A DNA stretch of 5,006 nucleotides from Chloroflexota bacterium (GTDB taxonomy: Bacteria; Chloroflexota; Ktedonobacteria; Ktedonobacterales; Ktedonobacteraceae): assembly GCA_005881995.1 (NCBI GenBank), contig VBHV01000575.1, positions 1 through 5,006 on the forward strand, in the 5' to 3' direction. A program made the position numbers and the translations under genes. The notes under the pieces were generated by a model. The model did not search any database and was not told the origin of the DNA. It was given only the letters and a program-made list of their open reading frames with translations. Shown in pieces: positions 1-5,006 of the stretch (positions are counted from its first letter, which is position 1; every line of letters begins with the position of its first letter).

Positions 1-1071
1 AAACTGGACACCAAGCTTCTGGATGGTGGGATCAATCTCCACCGCGGTGATCGAATCCACGCCGTAGGCCTCGGCAATCGCCACGTCCGACCCTGTACCC
101 GCACCCAGGATCAGCGCGTGGTGGAAGGTCTTGCCGAAGGTCTTGTAGACGAGCTGGTAAAACGGCTCCTTGTAATGCCAGTCGGTCATCGTTTGATGCC
201 CGCCAGCATTGTTGACATCCACGATATAGCCGTTAGGAACGGCGGGTTCGAGCAAGATTTTATAGTAAGGTGACCAGTACGCGCCCGCCTGCAACTGTCC
301 CACCTCGAGAAGACACACCCCCATCACCACCGCCGCCAGTAACACCACCCGTTTAGCGCTGAGCAGCAGCACAGCCAGGCCAAGCACGGAGAACCACACA
401 AGTGGCGGCAGGGAGAAGTACGACATCGCAGCGAAGGAGGCAATGCCAGCCAGGCTGCCGATGATATCATAGGTGTAGGCGGTAAGCGGCTTGACATGGG
501 TAAATAATTGACCAAAGGATCGAGACAGGGGTATGAAGCAGAGCACTACCATCCCAAATATGATGGGGAGTGCCATATAGTTTTCTGCACCGCTACGCAC
601 TTCGCTTGCTCCATAATAGAGTACCTGGATCGAGCGGATATGTAGCTCGAACTTGTTGCTTGCCACGACGTACACGAGCAGTAGCACCAGCAGAGGAAAA
701 GGTGGAAACCAGAAGCGTTTGCGGCGGGCAGCCAGCATCCCCAGGCCGATGCCCAGGAACGAGGCCAGCAAGATGAAGTTAGTGAAATAACTCAGGTAGC
801 GCACGTACGAGGGAATCCAGCGAATGCAGAGCAACTCGAAGAAGAGCATCGTGAAGGAAATGAGGAAAATACGTGCCCGTTTGTCAGCGATAAAGGGATG
901 CTCTGGCGAAAACAAATGTAGGAGTTGGAAGAATCTTGCGCGTAATTCGGTAAAGCGACTAGAGAACGAGTTGCCTTTCGTAGCAGATTCCTTCTGTTTT
1001 GTAGTTGTTGAGTCACTCGACTCTTCATCCACTACCGGAAGCTGCTCATTCTCTAAAGAGGCATCTTTCAT
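1..1071 (-). CDS. Membrane-embedded spermidine-synthase-like protein (partial, C-terminus beyond left edge)
   Basis: The first 357 residues are present and the reading frame stays open to the window edge. Residues 1-65 are polar and Ser/Thr/Glu-rich, probably cytoplasmic. About seven hydrophobic stretches follow, near residues 66-85, 94-115, 120-137, 164-183, 200-220, 221-238 and 240-256. From about residue 265 a soluble domain begins with features of the spermidine/spermine synthase fold: a VNNAGGHQ stretch (about 285-292), the nucleotide-binding glycine loop LILGAGTGSDVA (320-331) and the acidic VEIDP (344-348) that should contact the decarboxylated SAM or SAM ribose. Proteins with this N-terminal membrane bundle plus synthase-like domain are known in bacteria, but their substrates are mostly untested. 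The aspartates that would show true aminopropyl transfer lie outside the window, so SAM-dependent methyl transfer remains possible. The start is firm: a TAG stop lies two codons upstream in frame, and AAAGGA sits 6 nt before the ATG. It is divergent from the Cdc48-like gene. Confidence 0.86.
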   Translation of the reverse strand, partial: MKDASLENEQLPVVDEESSDSTTTKQKESATKGNSFSSRFTELRARFFQLLHLFSPEHPFIADKRARIFLISFTMLFFELLCIRWIPSYVRYLSYFTNFILLASFLGIGLGMLAARRKRFWFPPFPLLVLLLVYVVASNKFELHIRSIQVLYYGASEVRSGAENYMALPIIFGMVVLCFIPLSRSFGQLFTHVKPLTAYTYDIIGSLAGIASFAAMSYFSLPPLVWFSVLGLAVLLLSAKRVVLLAAVVMGVCLLEVGQLQAGAYWSPYYKILLEPAVPNGYIVDVNNAGGHQTMTDWHYKEPFYQLVYKTFGKTFHHALILGAGTGSDVAIAEAYGVDSITAVEIDPTIQKLGVQF

Positions 1072-1143
1072 GGTCTATCCTTTCTGGTTTACATATGCAG
1101 AACCACCATGTCTCTCAATCACCACGGGAATAGGTTCTCATTT

Positions 1144-1174
1144 ATTCTATCCATTTTCTAGAATGGCCTGGCAA
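1144..1174 (-). promoter_or_regulatory. Candidate sigma-70-type promoter for the membrane synthase-like gene
   Basis: Read on the minus strand, TTGCCA (1174-1169, five of six matches to TTGACA) is followed after 19 nt by TAGAAT (1149-1144, five of six matches to TATAAT). The spacer is longer than the ideal 17 nt, which weakens the call. The start point would fall near 1137, giving a leader of roughly 66 nt before the ATG at 1071. This is inferred from consensus matching only. Confidence 0.4.
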
Positions 1175-1217
1175 GAGCAAGATATTGCTTGAATCATTTC
1201 TCGAAGACTGGCTGCGT

Positions 1218-1256
1218 CTATTGTAACGAGAGAGCCGCGCCTATCGTAACGAGAGA
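1218..1256. repeat. Pair of 16-bp direct repeats, CTATYGTAACGAGAGA
   Basis: The copies at 1218-1233 and 1241-1256 differ at a single base (T versus C at the fifth position). They repeat with a 23-bp period, close to two turns of the helix, which would put both copies on nearly the same face of the DNA. They lie between the two divergent promoter candidates. This pattern fits a tandem binding site for a transcription factor, but I do not recognise the motif as that of a known regulator. Confidence 0.7.
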
Positions 1257-1295
1257 ATAGAAAAGGGTCAAGTCAAGAATGAAGAAACCAGGACG

Positions 1296-1322
1296 AATTG
1301 CTCTGAAAACGACAGAGCAATT
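1296..1322. promoter_or_regulatory. Perfect inverted repeat with 10-bp arms, likely operator or leader hairpin
   Basis: The arm AATTGCTCTG (1296-1305) and the arm CAGAGCAATT (1313-1322) are exact reverse complements separated by the 7-nt loop AAAACGA. No run of T follows on either strand, so it is not a typical intrinsic terminator. The layout of long arms with a short spacer, ahead of a chaperone-type ATPase gene, is reminiscent of the CIRCE heat-shock operator bound by HrcA. However, the arm sequence differs from the CIRCE consensus TTAGCACTC, so that identity is not supported. The right arm touches the weak -35 candidate at 1321. Confidence 0.6.
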
Positions 1323-1349
1323 GCACCATTGACACGCAGCCTGTATGAC
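1321..1349 (+). promoter_or_regulatory. Weak promoter candidate for the Cdc48-like ATPase gene
   Basis: TTGCAC (1321-1326) and TATGAC (1344-1349) are separated by 17 nt. They match the -35 and -10 consensus at three and four of six positions. A perfect TTGACA occurs at 1329-1334 but has no acceptable -10 at 16-18 nt. The call is therefore tentative. If it is right, the leader is about 84 nt and the -35 box abuts the inverted repeat at 1296-1322, which would allow repression there. Confidence 0.25.
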
Positions 1350-1424
1350 GAATCCCCGTTCAACTTTTCCCTCTTCCTCACGTACATGTGATAAGGTAGT
1401 AATAGCTATCATCATGAATTATGG

Positions 1425-1433
1425 AAAAGGGAA
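1425..1433 (+). promoter_or_regulatory. Ribosome binding site of the Cdc48-like gene
   Basis: AAAAGGGAA lies with its last core G 8 nt before the ATG at 1440. Two other ATGs just upstream (1414 and 1421) are in other frames. The frame of the gene is closed by a TAA at 1392, with no start codon between it and 1440, so this site fixes the start. Confidence 0.7.
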
Positions 1434-1439
1434 CAGCGT

Positions 1440-3983
1440 ATGGAGGACTCACTTCGAGCGGCCAGCAACCCCGGCAGCCAGCCAACTACAACCAATAGAA
1501 CTACAAGCAAACTTCCGGCGGAAGATACTCTAAACAATACAGATACAGTAAATAGCTCCCCCGAATTACAGCTCGCCGTTGTCGAGGGTTTCCAGGTCGG
1601 GCGCGGTGTGGCGCGCCTCGATGCCGCCGATATAGCTCGACTGGGCTGCCAGCCGGGCGATACCATCCTGATTACCGGCGCGCGTACCACCGCTGCTAAA
1701 GTCGTGCCGAGCGGCATCGTTGATCGGGGGCAGCAAGCCATCCAAATGGATAGCCAGGTGCGGCAGAACAGTGCGTCAGGTCTGGGTGAGCGCGTGACAG
1801 TGCGCAAAGCGAAAGTGCAGAATGCCGAGAAGGTCACATTGCTGCCCCTTACCGGAGGGGCGCCTATTCAGGAGGGTGATTTGCAGTATATCGCCCGTTA
1901 CCTGGTTGGTTTGCCCGTTACTATCGGCGACCTCATACGCGTCGGCACACCCGGAGCCGCGCCGCGTGAATTTCTCATCATCGGCACAACGCCCGCGACA
2001 CCCAGCTATAGTGTGCGCAAGCGTGTGACGGGCGAATTAGAAACGCTTGTTCCCCCACAGCCGCAGCCGGTCACCGATACCGAAGCGGTCGTCGTGCATC
2101 CAGGAACCATCGTGCGAGCACAGGCGCGTGGCGCGACACGACCCGGCGGCCTGGGGCGTGTCAGCTACGAGGATATTGGTGGCCTTGGCAAAGAACTGCA
2201 GCGTATTCGCGAGATGATCGAGTTGCCCCTGAAATACCCGGCAGTCTTTGATCGCCTGGGCGTTGAACCGCCCAAAGGTGTGCTGCTCTACGGCCCTCCT
2301 GGAACAGGGAAAACCCTGATTGCCCGCGTGGTAGCATCCGAGACGAACGCAGCCTTCTTCATCATTAACGGCCCCGAAATCATGAATAAATTTTATGGCG
2401 AAAGTGAATCGCGCCTGCGTTCCGTCTTCCAGGAAGCGCAGCGGCGCGCGCCCAGCATCATCTTCATCGATGAGCTTGACGCGCTCGCACCCAAACGCAG
2501 CGAGACGGGCGGCGAAGTCGAGCGGCGCATTGTTGGGCAATTACTAGCCCTCATGGACGGCATGGCATCGCGCGGCCAGGTCGTGCTGATTGGCGCGACG
2601 AACCAGCCCAACGCCCTTGATCCGGCCATGCGCCGTCCGGGCCGCTTTGATCGTGAAATTTCCCTGCGCGTGCCTGATGTGCGCGGGCGCACGGAGATAC
2701 TCCAGATTCACAGCAAGGATGCCGCGTTGGCCAATGATGTCGATTTCGCGCGCCTGGCCCAATTAACGCCGGGCTTCGTCGGCGCTGACCTGGAGGCCTT
2801 GTGCCGCGAGGCCGCCATGATCGCACTGCGGCGTGTCCTGCCACATATCGACTACGAGAAGGGCTATATTCCTTACGCAACGCTCGTCAACCTCAATATC
2901 ACGATGGCGGATTTCCAGGCCGCTTTGCGCGAGATCGAGCCATCGACCACCCGCGAAGTCTACGTCGAGGTCAGCGAAACGTCATGGGACGATATCGGTG
3001 GCCTGGAGAAGGTCAAAGCGCTGCTCACCGAAGGCGTGGAATGGCCACTGCGCTACCCGGAAGTGTATTCCCATGCTAAAGTTGAGCCGCCGCGCGGCGT
3101 CTTGCTCTCTGGCCCTCCAGGATCGGGAAAAACGCTGATTGCGCGCGCGCTGGCAAATCAATGTGAAGCCAACTTCATCTCGATTAAAGGGCCGGAATTG
3201 CTCTCAAAGTGGGTCGGCGAATCCGAGAAGGGCATCCGTGAAGTTTTCCGCCGGGCGAAGCAAGCCGCGCCATGTATTGTCTTCTTCGATGAGATAGACG
3301 CCCTGGCGCCCCATCGCGGTGGAGATATCGACGGACACGTGGGAGACAGGGTCATCGCGCAGTTGCTCACCGAGATGGACGGCGTCGAGGGGCGTGCTGG
3401 CGTGATTGTGGTAGCCGCCACCAATCGCCCAGAACTGATCGATACCGCGCTGCTTCGTCCTGGCCGCTTCGACCTGGTGGTTGAGTTAGCCTATCCCAAT
3501 GAGATCGAACGCCGCGCCATCTTTGCCATCCATACAAAGGGCAGACCACTCGCCCCCGAAATTACATTGGAAGAACTGGCCAGTCTGACCCAGGGACGCA
3601 GCGGCGCGGACATCGAGGCCATCTGCCGGCGTGCCGCCCTCTTAGGCTTGCGTGAATGGATCGCTCCTAAATTGATGATCGGCCGCGTACAGGTGACTGA
3701 AGAAATCGAGGGAGATCAAGCCACAACACCTCCATCGACTGCGGCTCCAACGCAGCCCGCCATCCCCCCAACTCCATTCTTGATTCGCCCCGACCATTTT
3801 GCCACCGCCATTGGAGAGCAGCGCGAACGGTACACCGTGCAAGAAGAGGCAGAAGATGCACGTGTACGCAAACAAGTAGGCCGACAGCGTTTAATTGATA
3901 TGGCAGCAGATTTAGACGAGCGTGGCAAACCGCCTCTGCGCGGTTTCCGCCTGTGGCTGGCGCGCCTTTTTGGGCTGGTGTGA
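1440..3983 (+). CDS. Cdc48/p97/VAT-family double AAA+ ATPase (unfoldase/segregase)
   Basis: The protein is complete at 847 residues, similar to archaeal VAT and eukaryotic p97. Members form hexamers that pull proteins through a central pore using ATP. Residues 1-42 are a polar, probably disordered leader. Residues 43-137 match the Cdc48 N double-psi barrel (GVARLDAADI, PGDTILITG, LGERVTVRKA), and 142-195 the second N subdomain (YLVGLPVTIGDLIRV). The D1 ring spans about 240-465: Walker A GPPGTGKT (285-292), pore aromatics F318-Y319, Walker B with D344-E345, sensor N388 and arginine fingers R399/R402. The D2 ring spans about 514-742: GPPGSGKT (558-565), pore W591-V592, D617-E618, N662 and R673/R676. 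All catalytic residues are intact, so both rings should hydrolyse ATP. A Thr/Pro-rich linker (758-778) precedes a helical, basic C-terminus ending LWLARLFGLV. It lacks the terminal HbYX proteasome-docking motif. Such enzymes are standard in archaea and eukaryotes but patchy in bacteria. Partners and substrates are not shown by the window. Confidence 0.96.
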   Translation: MEDSLRAASNPGSQPTTTNRTTSKLPAEDTLNNTDTVNSSPELQLAVVEGFQVGRGVARLDAADIARLGCQPGDTILITGARTTAAKVVPSGIVDRGQQAIQMDSQVRQNSASGLGERVTVRKAKVQNAEKVTLLPLTGGAPIQEGDLQYIARYLVGLPVTIGDLIRVGTPGAAPREFLIIGTTPATPSYSVRKRVTGELETLVPPQPQPVTDTEAVVVHPGTIVRAQARGATRPGGLGRVSYEDIGGLGKELQRIREMIELPLKYPAVFDRLGVEPPKGVLLYGPPGTGKTLIARVVASETNAAFFIINGPEIMNKFYGESESRLRSVFQEAQRRAPSIIFIDELDALAPKRSETGGEVERRIVGQLLALMDGMASRGQVVLIGATNQPNALDPAMRRPGRFDREISLRVPDVRGRTEILQIHSKDAALANDVDFARLAQLTPGFVGADLEALCREAAMIALRRVLPHIDYEKGYIPYATLVNLNITMADFQAALREIEPSTTREVYVEVSETSWDDIGGLEKVKALLTEGVEWPLRYPEVYSHAKVEPPRGVLLSGPPGSGKTLIARALANQCEANFISIKGPELLSKWVGESEKGIREVFRRAKQAAPCIVFFDEIDALAPHRGGDIDGHVGDRVIAQLLTEMDGVEGRAGVIVVAATNRPELIDTALLRPGRFDLVVELAYPNEIERRAIFAIHTKGRPLAPEITLEELASLTQGRSGADIEAICRRAALLGLREWIAPKLMIGRVQVTEEIEGDQATTPPSTAAPTQPAIPPTPFLIRPDHFATAIGEQRERYTVQEEAEDARVRKQVGRQRLIDMAADLDERGKPPLRGFRLWLARLFGLV

Positions 3984-4003
3984 TTTCATTTGAATAATGA
4001 AAT
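3983..4003 (+). terminator. Weak AT-rich hairpin just after the ATPase stop codon
   Basis: ATTTCATT (3983-3990) and AATGAAAT (3996-4003) form an 8-bp stem around a 5-nt loop, starting on the last base of the TGA stop. The stem is almost all A-T pairs and no T run follows, so it is a poor intrinsic terminator. It may instead protect the 3' end of the message. I see no better terminator in the gap. Confidence 0.25.
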
Positions 4004-4030
4004 AAGATGCCTGGTTGATTTGTTGACCTG

Positions 4031-4130
4031 CATTGTCACGCCCCCACAATGTAATGACATACAGAACACAATGTAGTACAGCATGTATATGTCTGAAAAT
4101 CCCATTGTATATGATAAACTCTTACATTGT
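4031..4130. repeat. Array of five CATTGT/ACAATG motifs with dyad symmetry
   Basis: CATTGT occurs at 4031-4036, 4103-4108 and 4125-4130; its complement ACAATG occurs at 4046-4051 and 4068-4073. The two ACAATG copies start exactly 22 bp apart, as do the last two CATTGT copies. The four inner sites are mirror images about position 4088. Three of them extend to the 8-mer ACAATGTA or its complement TACATTGT (4046-4053, 4068-4075, 4123-4130). A spacing near two helical turns plus symmetry is what cooperative binding by a regulator would produce. The array lies 34-160 bp upstream of the promoter at 4164-4193. The regulator is unknown. Confidence 0.6.
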
Positions 4131-4163
4131 TGCATTTCGCGCAATTACTGATTGGCTACCCAC

Positions 4164-4193
4164 TTACAATTTACAATTGAACTATGGTATAAT
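4164..4193 (+). promoter_or_regulatory. Extended -10 sigma-70-type promoter of the small-protein/GAF operon
   Basis: A perfect TATAAT (4188-4193) is preceded by TGG (4185-4187), giving the TGn extended -10 element. The best -35 is TTACAA (4164-4169) with an 18-nt spacer; it matches the consensus poorly, as extended -10 promoters tolerate. TTACAAT is directly repeated at 4164-4170 and 4171-4177 across and beside the -35, possibly as a binding site. The start point would be near 4200, giving a leader of about 38 nt. Confidence 0.7.
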
Positions 4194-4222
4194 GAACCTA
4201 GTGAGAGATTAAAGAAGCAGTG

Positions 4223-4234
4223 AAGGGAGAGGAA
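4223..4234 (+). promoter_or_regulatory. Ribosome binding site deciding the start of the small helical protein
   Basis: The purine-rich AAGGGAGAGGAA contains GAGG at 4229-4232, 5 nt before the ATG at 4238. A GTG at 4220 would open the same frame six codons earlier, but it precedes this site and has no good Shine-Dalgarno of its own. The ATG at 4238 is therefore preferred; an ATG at 4244 is a less likely alternative. Confidence 0.7.
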
Positions 4235-4237
4235 CCA

Positions 4238-4621
4238 ATGCTTATGTCACCTGGATTTGGCCAATCCTCTTCTGCATATCAGGAAAAGGTAACGGAGGCT
4301 TACCTGCAGGCCATACGCACCATTGATGATCGCGTAACCCCATTTCTAGGTAAAGCCACCACCCGTGTCCTCATACAGGGTGCCGCCCGGCGCGTATCTG
4401 AAACGTATCCTTTTCTTCATTTTCTAGAGAAGATGCCCTACACTGAGGTTGTTCCATCGGTTGTGCGTGAGCAATTGGGCAGTGTCATCCCACAGCAGCT
4501 TGCTGCAGGTCTGGATGCGCTGTTACAAGAATGCTTTGCTGGCTTGAAAGAACTCACGGGGGATCTAATTGTACCGCCTCTTCACGAGGAAGTGAGGCGG
4601 CAACTCGAACAAATGCCGTAA
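4238..4621 (+). CDS. Small helical protein of unknown function (127 aa)
   Basis: I do not recognise this protein. It has no signal peptide, membrane segment, metal-binding cysteine cluster or nucleotide-binding motif. Most of it should be alpha-helical: a helix near residues 14-35, one around 38-55 (FLGKATTRVL), and long amphipathic helices near 74-108 (from about VVREQLG to LKELTGD), ending in PPLHEEVRRQLEQ. The leader of about 12 residues is Ser/Gly-rich. The size and helical character would suit a small partner or receiver-like protein in a signalling pathway. That is inferred from its neighbour, a GAF-like sensor starting 3 or 21 bp after its stop and almost certainly on the same transcript. 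It has its own promoter (4164-4193) and a strong ribosome binding site, which support a real gene. The stop is TAA at 4619-4621. Confidence 0.8.
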   Translation: MLMSPGFGQSSSAYQEKVTEAYLQAIRTIDDRVTPFLGKATTRVLIQGAARRVSETYPFLHFLEKMPYTEVVPSVVREQLGSVIPQQLAAGLDALLQECFAGLKELTGDLIVPPLHEEVRRQLEQMP

Positions 4622-4632
4622 CACATGGACTT

Positions 4633-4638
4633 GGAGGG
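4633..4638 (+). promoter_or_regulatory. Shine-Dalgarno GGAGGG favouring the GTG start of the GAF-like gene
   Basis: GGAGGG stands 4 nt before a GTG at 4643, or 5 nt counted from its GGAGG core. It lies downstream of the competing in-frame ATG at 4625, which has no purine-rich site ahead of it. The site therefore argues for GTG 4643. The ATG could still be used by translational coupling, because it comes one codon after the previous gene's stop. Confidence 0.6.
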
Positions 4639-4642
4639 CAGC

Positions 4643-5006
4643 GTGCAACCAGAGTCAAAGGCTACAGCTAGCGCGTACCGCTCCCTCATCGGACAAAATG
4701 GGGATCGCTTGACTGCTCTACGCCAGCAGATGCAGTTTTTGAATACTATGGGGAAACGCTTCGTAGCGGCGATAGATCGGTTTCAGGTACACCATGCGCT
4801 GCTGGCAACCCTGCAAGAATTGTACCGCTTTTCTGCCTGCACCATTCTACTTAAAGGTGATCCTGCCGAGCTGGCGTTTGAGCTTTCCATCATCCCAAGC
4901 TACCCTCTCAGCGAGCCGTTTTTACAGGCCATGATAGAACGTATCGCGCGTGCCGCCGATGCCATCGACTTCCCCAGGGTCACGGCGGAAGAACTGGCGC
5001 TGATGG
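4643..5006 (+). CDS. GAF-like sensor domain protein (partial, C-terminus beyond right edge)
   Basis: The first 121 residues are visible, counted from GTG 4643; an in-frame ATG at 4625 would add six. After a polar leader of about 20 residues there is a helix (about 22-47) of the kind that links or precedes sensor domains. Next comes a pattern typical of GAF domains: a helix with ALLATLQELYRF (52-63), a hydrophobic strand CTILLKG (66-72), a strand with AFELSII (78-84) and a helix FLQAMIERIARAA (93-105). GAF domains bind small ligands or cofactors and usually sit in front of a histidine kinase, diguanylate cyclase or phosphatase output, but that part lies off the window. The assignment rests on the pattern only, since GAF sequences are poorly conserved. 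It follows the small helical protein directly and likely shares its promoter at 4164-4193. Confidence 0.65.
   Translation, partial: MQPESKATASAYRSLIGQNGDRLTALRQQMQFLNTMGKRFVAAIDRFQVHHALLATLQELYRFSACTILLKGDPAELAFELSIIPSYPLSEPFLQAMIERIARAADAIDFPRVTAEELALM

Larger units (their letters stand above)
1072..1439. other. Divergent intergenic region, 368 bp
   Basis: This gap separates two genes that point away from each other, so it must hold both sets of start signals. It contains a minus-strand promoter candidate (1144-1174), a short palindrome TTCTAGAA (1156-1163), a small inverted repeat AGCAA/TTGCT (1176-1189), a 16-bp direct repeat (1218-1256), a 10-bp-arm inverted repeat (1296-1322) and a weak plus-strand promoter candidate (1321-1349). 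Open frames crossing it, at 1218-1415 minus and 1345-1533 plus, lack ribosome binding sites and recognisable protein character. I see no convincing gene here. Confidence 0.7.
3984..4237. other. AT-rich intergenic control region upstream of the small-protein operon
   Basis: This stretch of about 250 bp has no open frame of note and is visibly richer in A and T than the flanking ATPase gene. It holds the weak hairpin after the ATPase, the ACAATG/CATTGT motif array (4031-4130), a doubled TTACAAT (4164-4177), an extended -10 promoter (4164-4193) and the ribosome binding site for the next gene. Confidence 0.7.

Noticed and set aside
1151..1166. CCATT/AATGG inverted repeat around TTCTAGAA
   Set aside because: The arms do not align continuously with the inner palindrome and no T run follows, so I see neither a clear terminator nor a clear operator.
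824..1192. Plus-strand open frame of 122 residues overlapping the start of the membrane protein gene
   Set aside because: It is antisense to a well-supported gene, shows no family features, and has no good ribosome binding site.
1296..1322. Identification of the inverted repeat as a CIRCE/HrcA operator
   Set aside because: The arm sequence and the 7-nt spacer differ from the CIRCE pattern TTAGCACTC-N9-GAGTGCTAA.
1218..1415. Minus-strand frame of 65 residues in the divergent gap, with a hydrophobic end
   Set aside because: There is no Shine-Dalgarno ahead of its ATG, and it runs through the repeats that look regulatory.
1412..1837. Minus-strand open frame of 141 residues over the ATPase start
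   Set aside because: It overlaps the N domain of the ATPase and the divergent control region, with no recognisable protein character.
2037..2540. Minus-strand open frame of 167 residues inside the ATPase gene
   Set aside because: It lies wholly opposite the D1 coding region. Its composition is that of a shadow frame in GC-rich coding sequence, and no start signals are visible.
4031..4130. CRISPR array reading of the repeated motifs
   Set aside because: The repeats are only 6-8 bp and occur in both orientations. There are no 20-40-bp repeats or uniform spacers, and no cas genes are near.
4220..4237. GTG start six codons upstream for the small helical protein
   Set aside because: The good ribosome binding site lies downstream of this GTG and is correctly spaced for the ATG at 4238.

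Overview
The window reads as bacterial chromosomal DNA. Genes are preceded by purine-rich Shine-Dalgarno sequences, one intergenic gap carries a TGnTATAAT extended -10 promoter, and no introns are needed. My best guess is a Chloroflexota bacterium, possibly of the Ktedonobacteria type. That guess rests on an archaeal-style Cdc48 ATPase and a multi-pass membrane spermidine-synthase-like protein occurring together in a mid-to-high-GC bacterium with AT-richer gaps. It is inference; no marker gene is present to prove it.

Layout. (1) Positions 1-1071, minus strand: the N-terminal 357 residues of a membrane protein with about seven predicted membrane segments, followed by a spermidine-synthase-type Rossmann domain that runs off the left edge. 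(2) 1072-1439: a divergent intergenic region of 368 bp. It holds a 16-bp direct repeat with a 23-bp period, a 10-bp-arm inverted repeat and candidate promoters in both directions. (3) 1440-3983, plus strand: a complete 847-residue Cdc48/p97/VAT-type double AAA+ ATPase, with its substrate-adaptor N domain and both ATPase rings intact. (4) 3984-4237: an AT-rich gap with a symmetric array of ACAATG/CATTGT motifs, then a good promoter. (5) 4238-4621: a small mostly helical protein I do not recognise. (6) From 4643 (or 4625) to the right edge: the start of a protein with a GAF-like sensor domain, probably cotranscribed with the small protein.

How they fit together. The Cdc48-like enzyme is expected to be a hexameric ATP-driven unfoldase/segregase in the cytosol. 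It is transcribed alone and divergently from the membrane protein, so nothing forces a shared pathway beyond the shared control region. The two rightmost genes look like a separate two-gene (or longer) signalling operon with its own promoter and a probable operator array. No proteasome, ubiquitin-like, CRISPR, transposon, tRNA or rRNA feature is visible. The points most worth a second look are the symmetric motif array at 4031-4130, the inverted repeat at 1296-1322 and the unusual hydrophobic/basic tail of the Cdc48-like protein.
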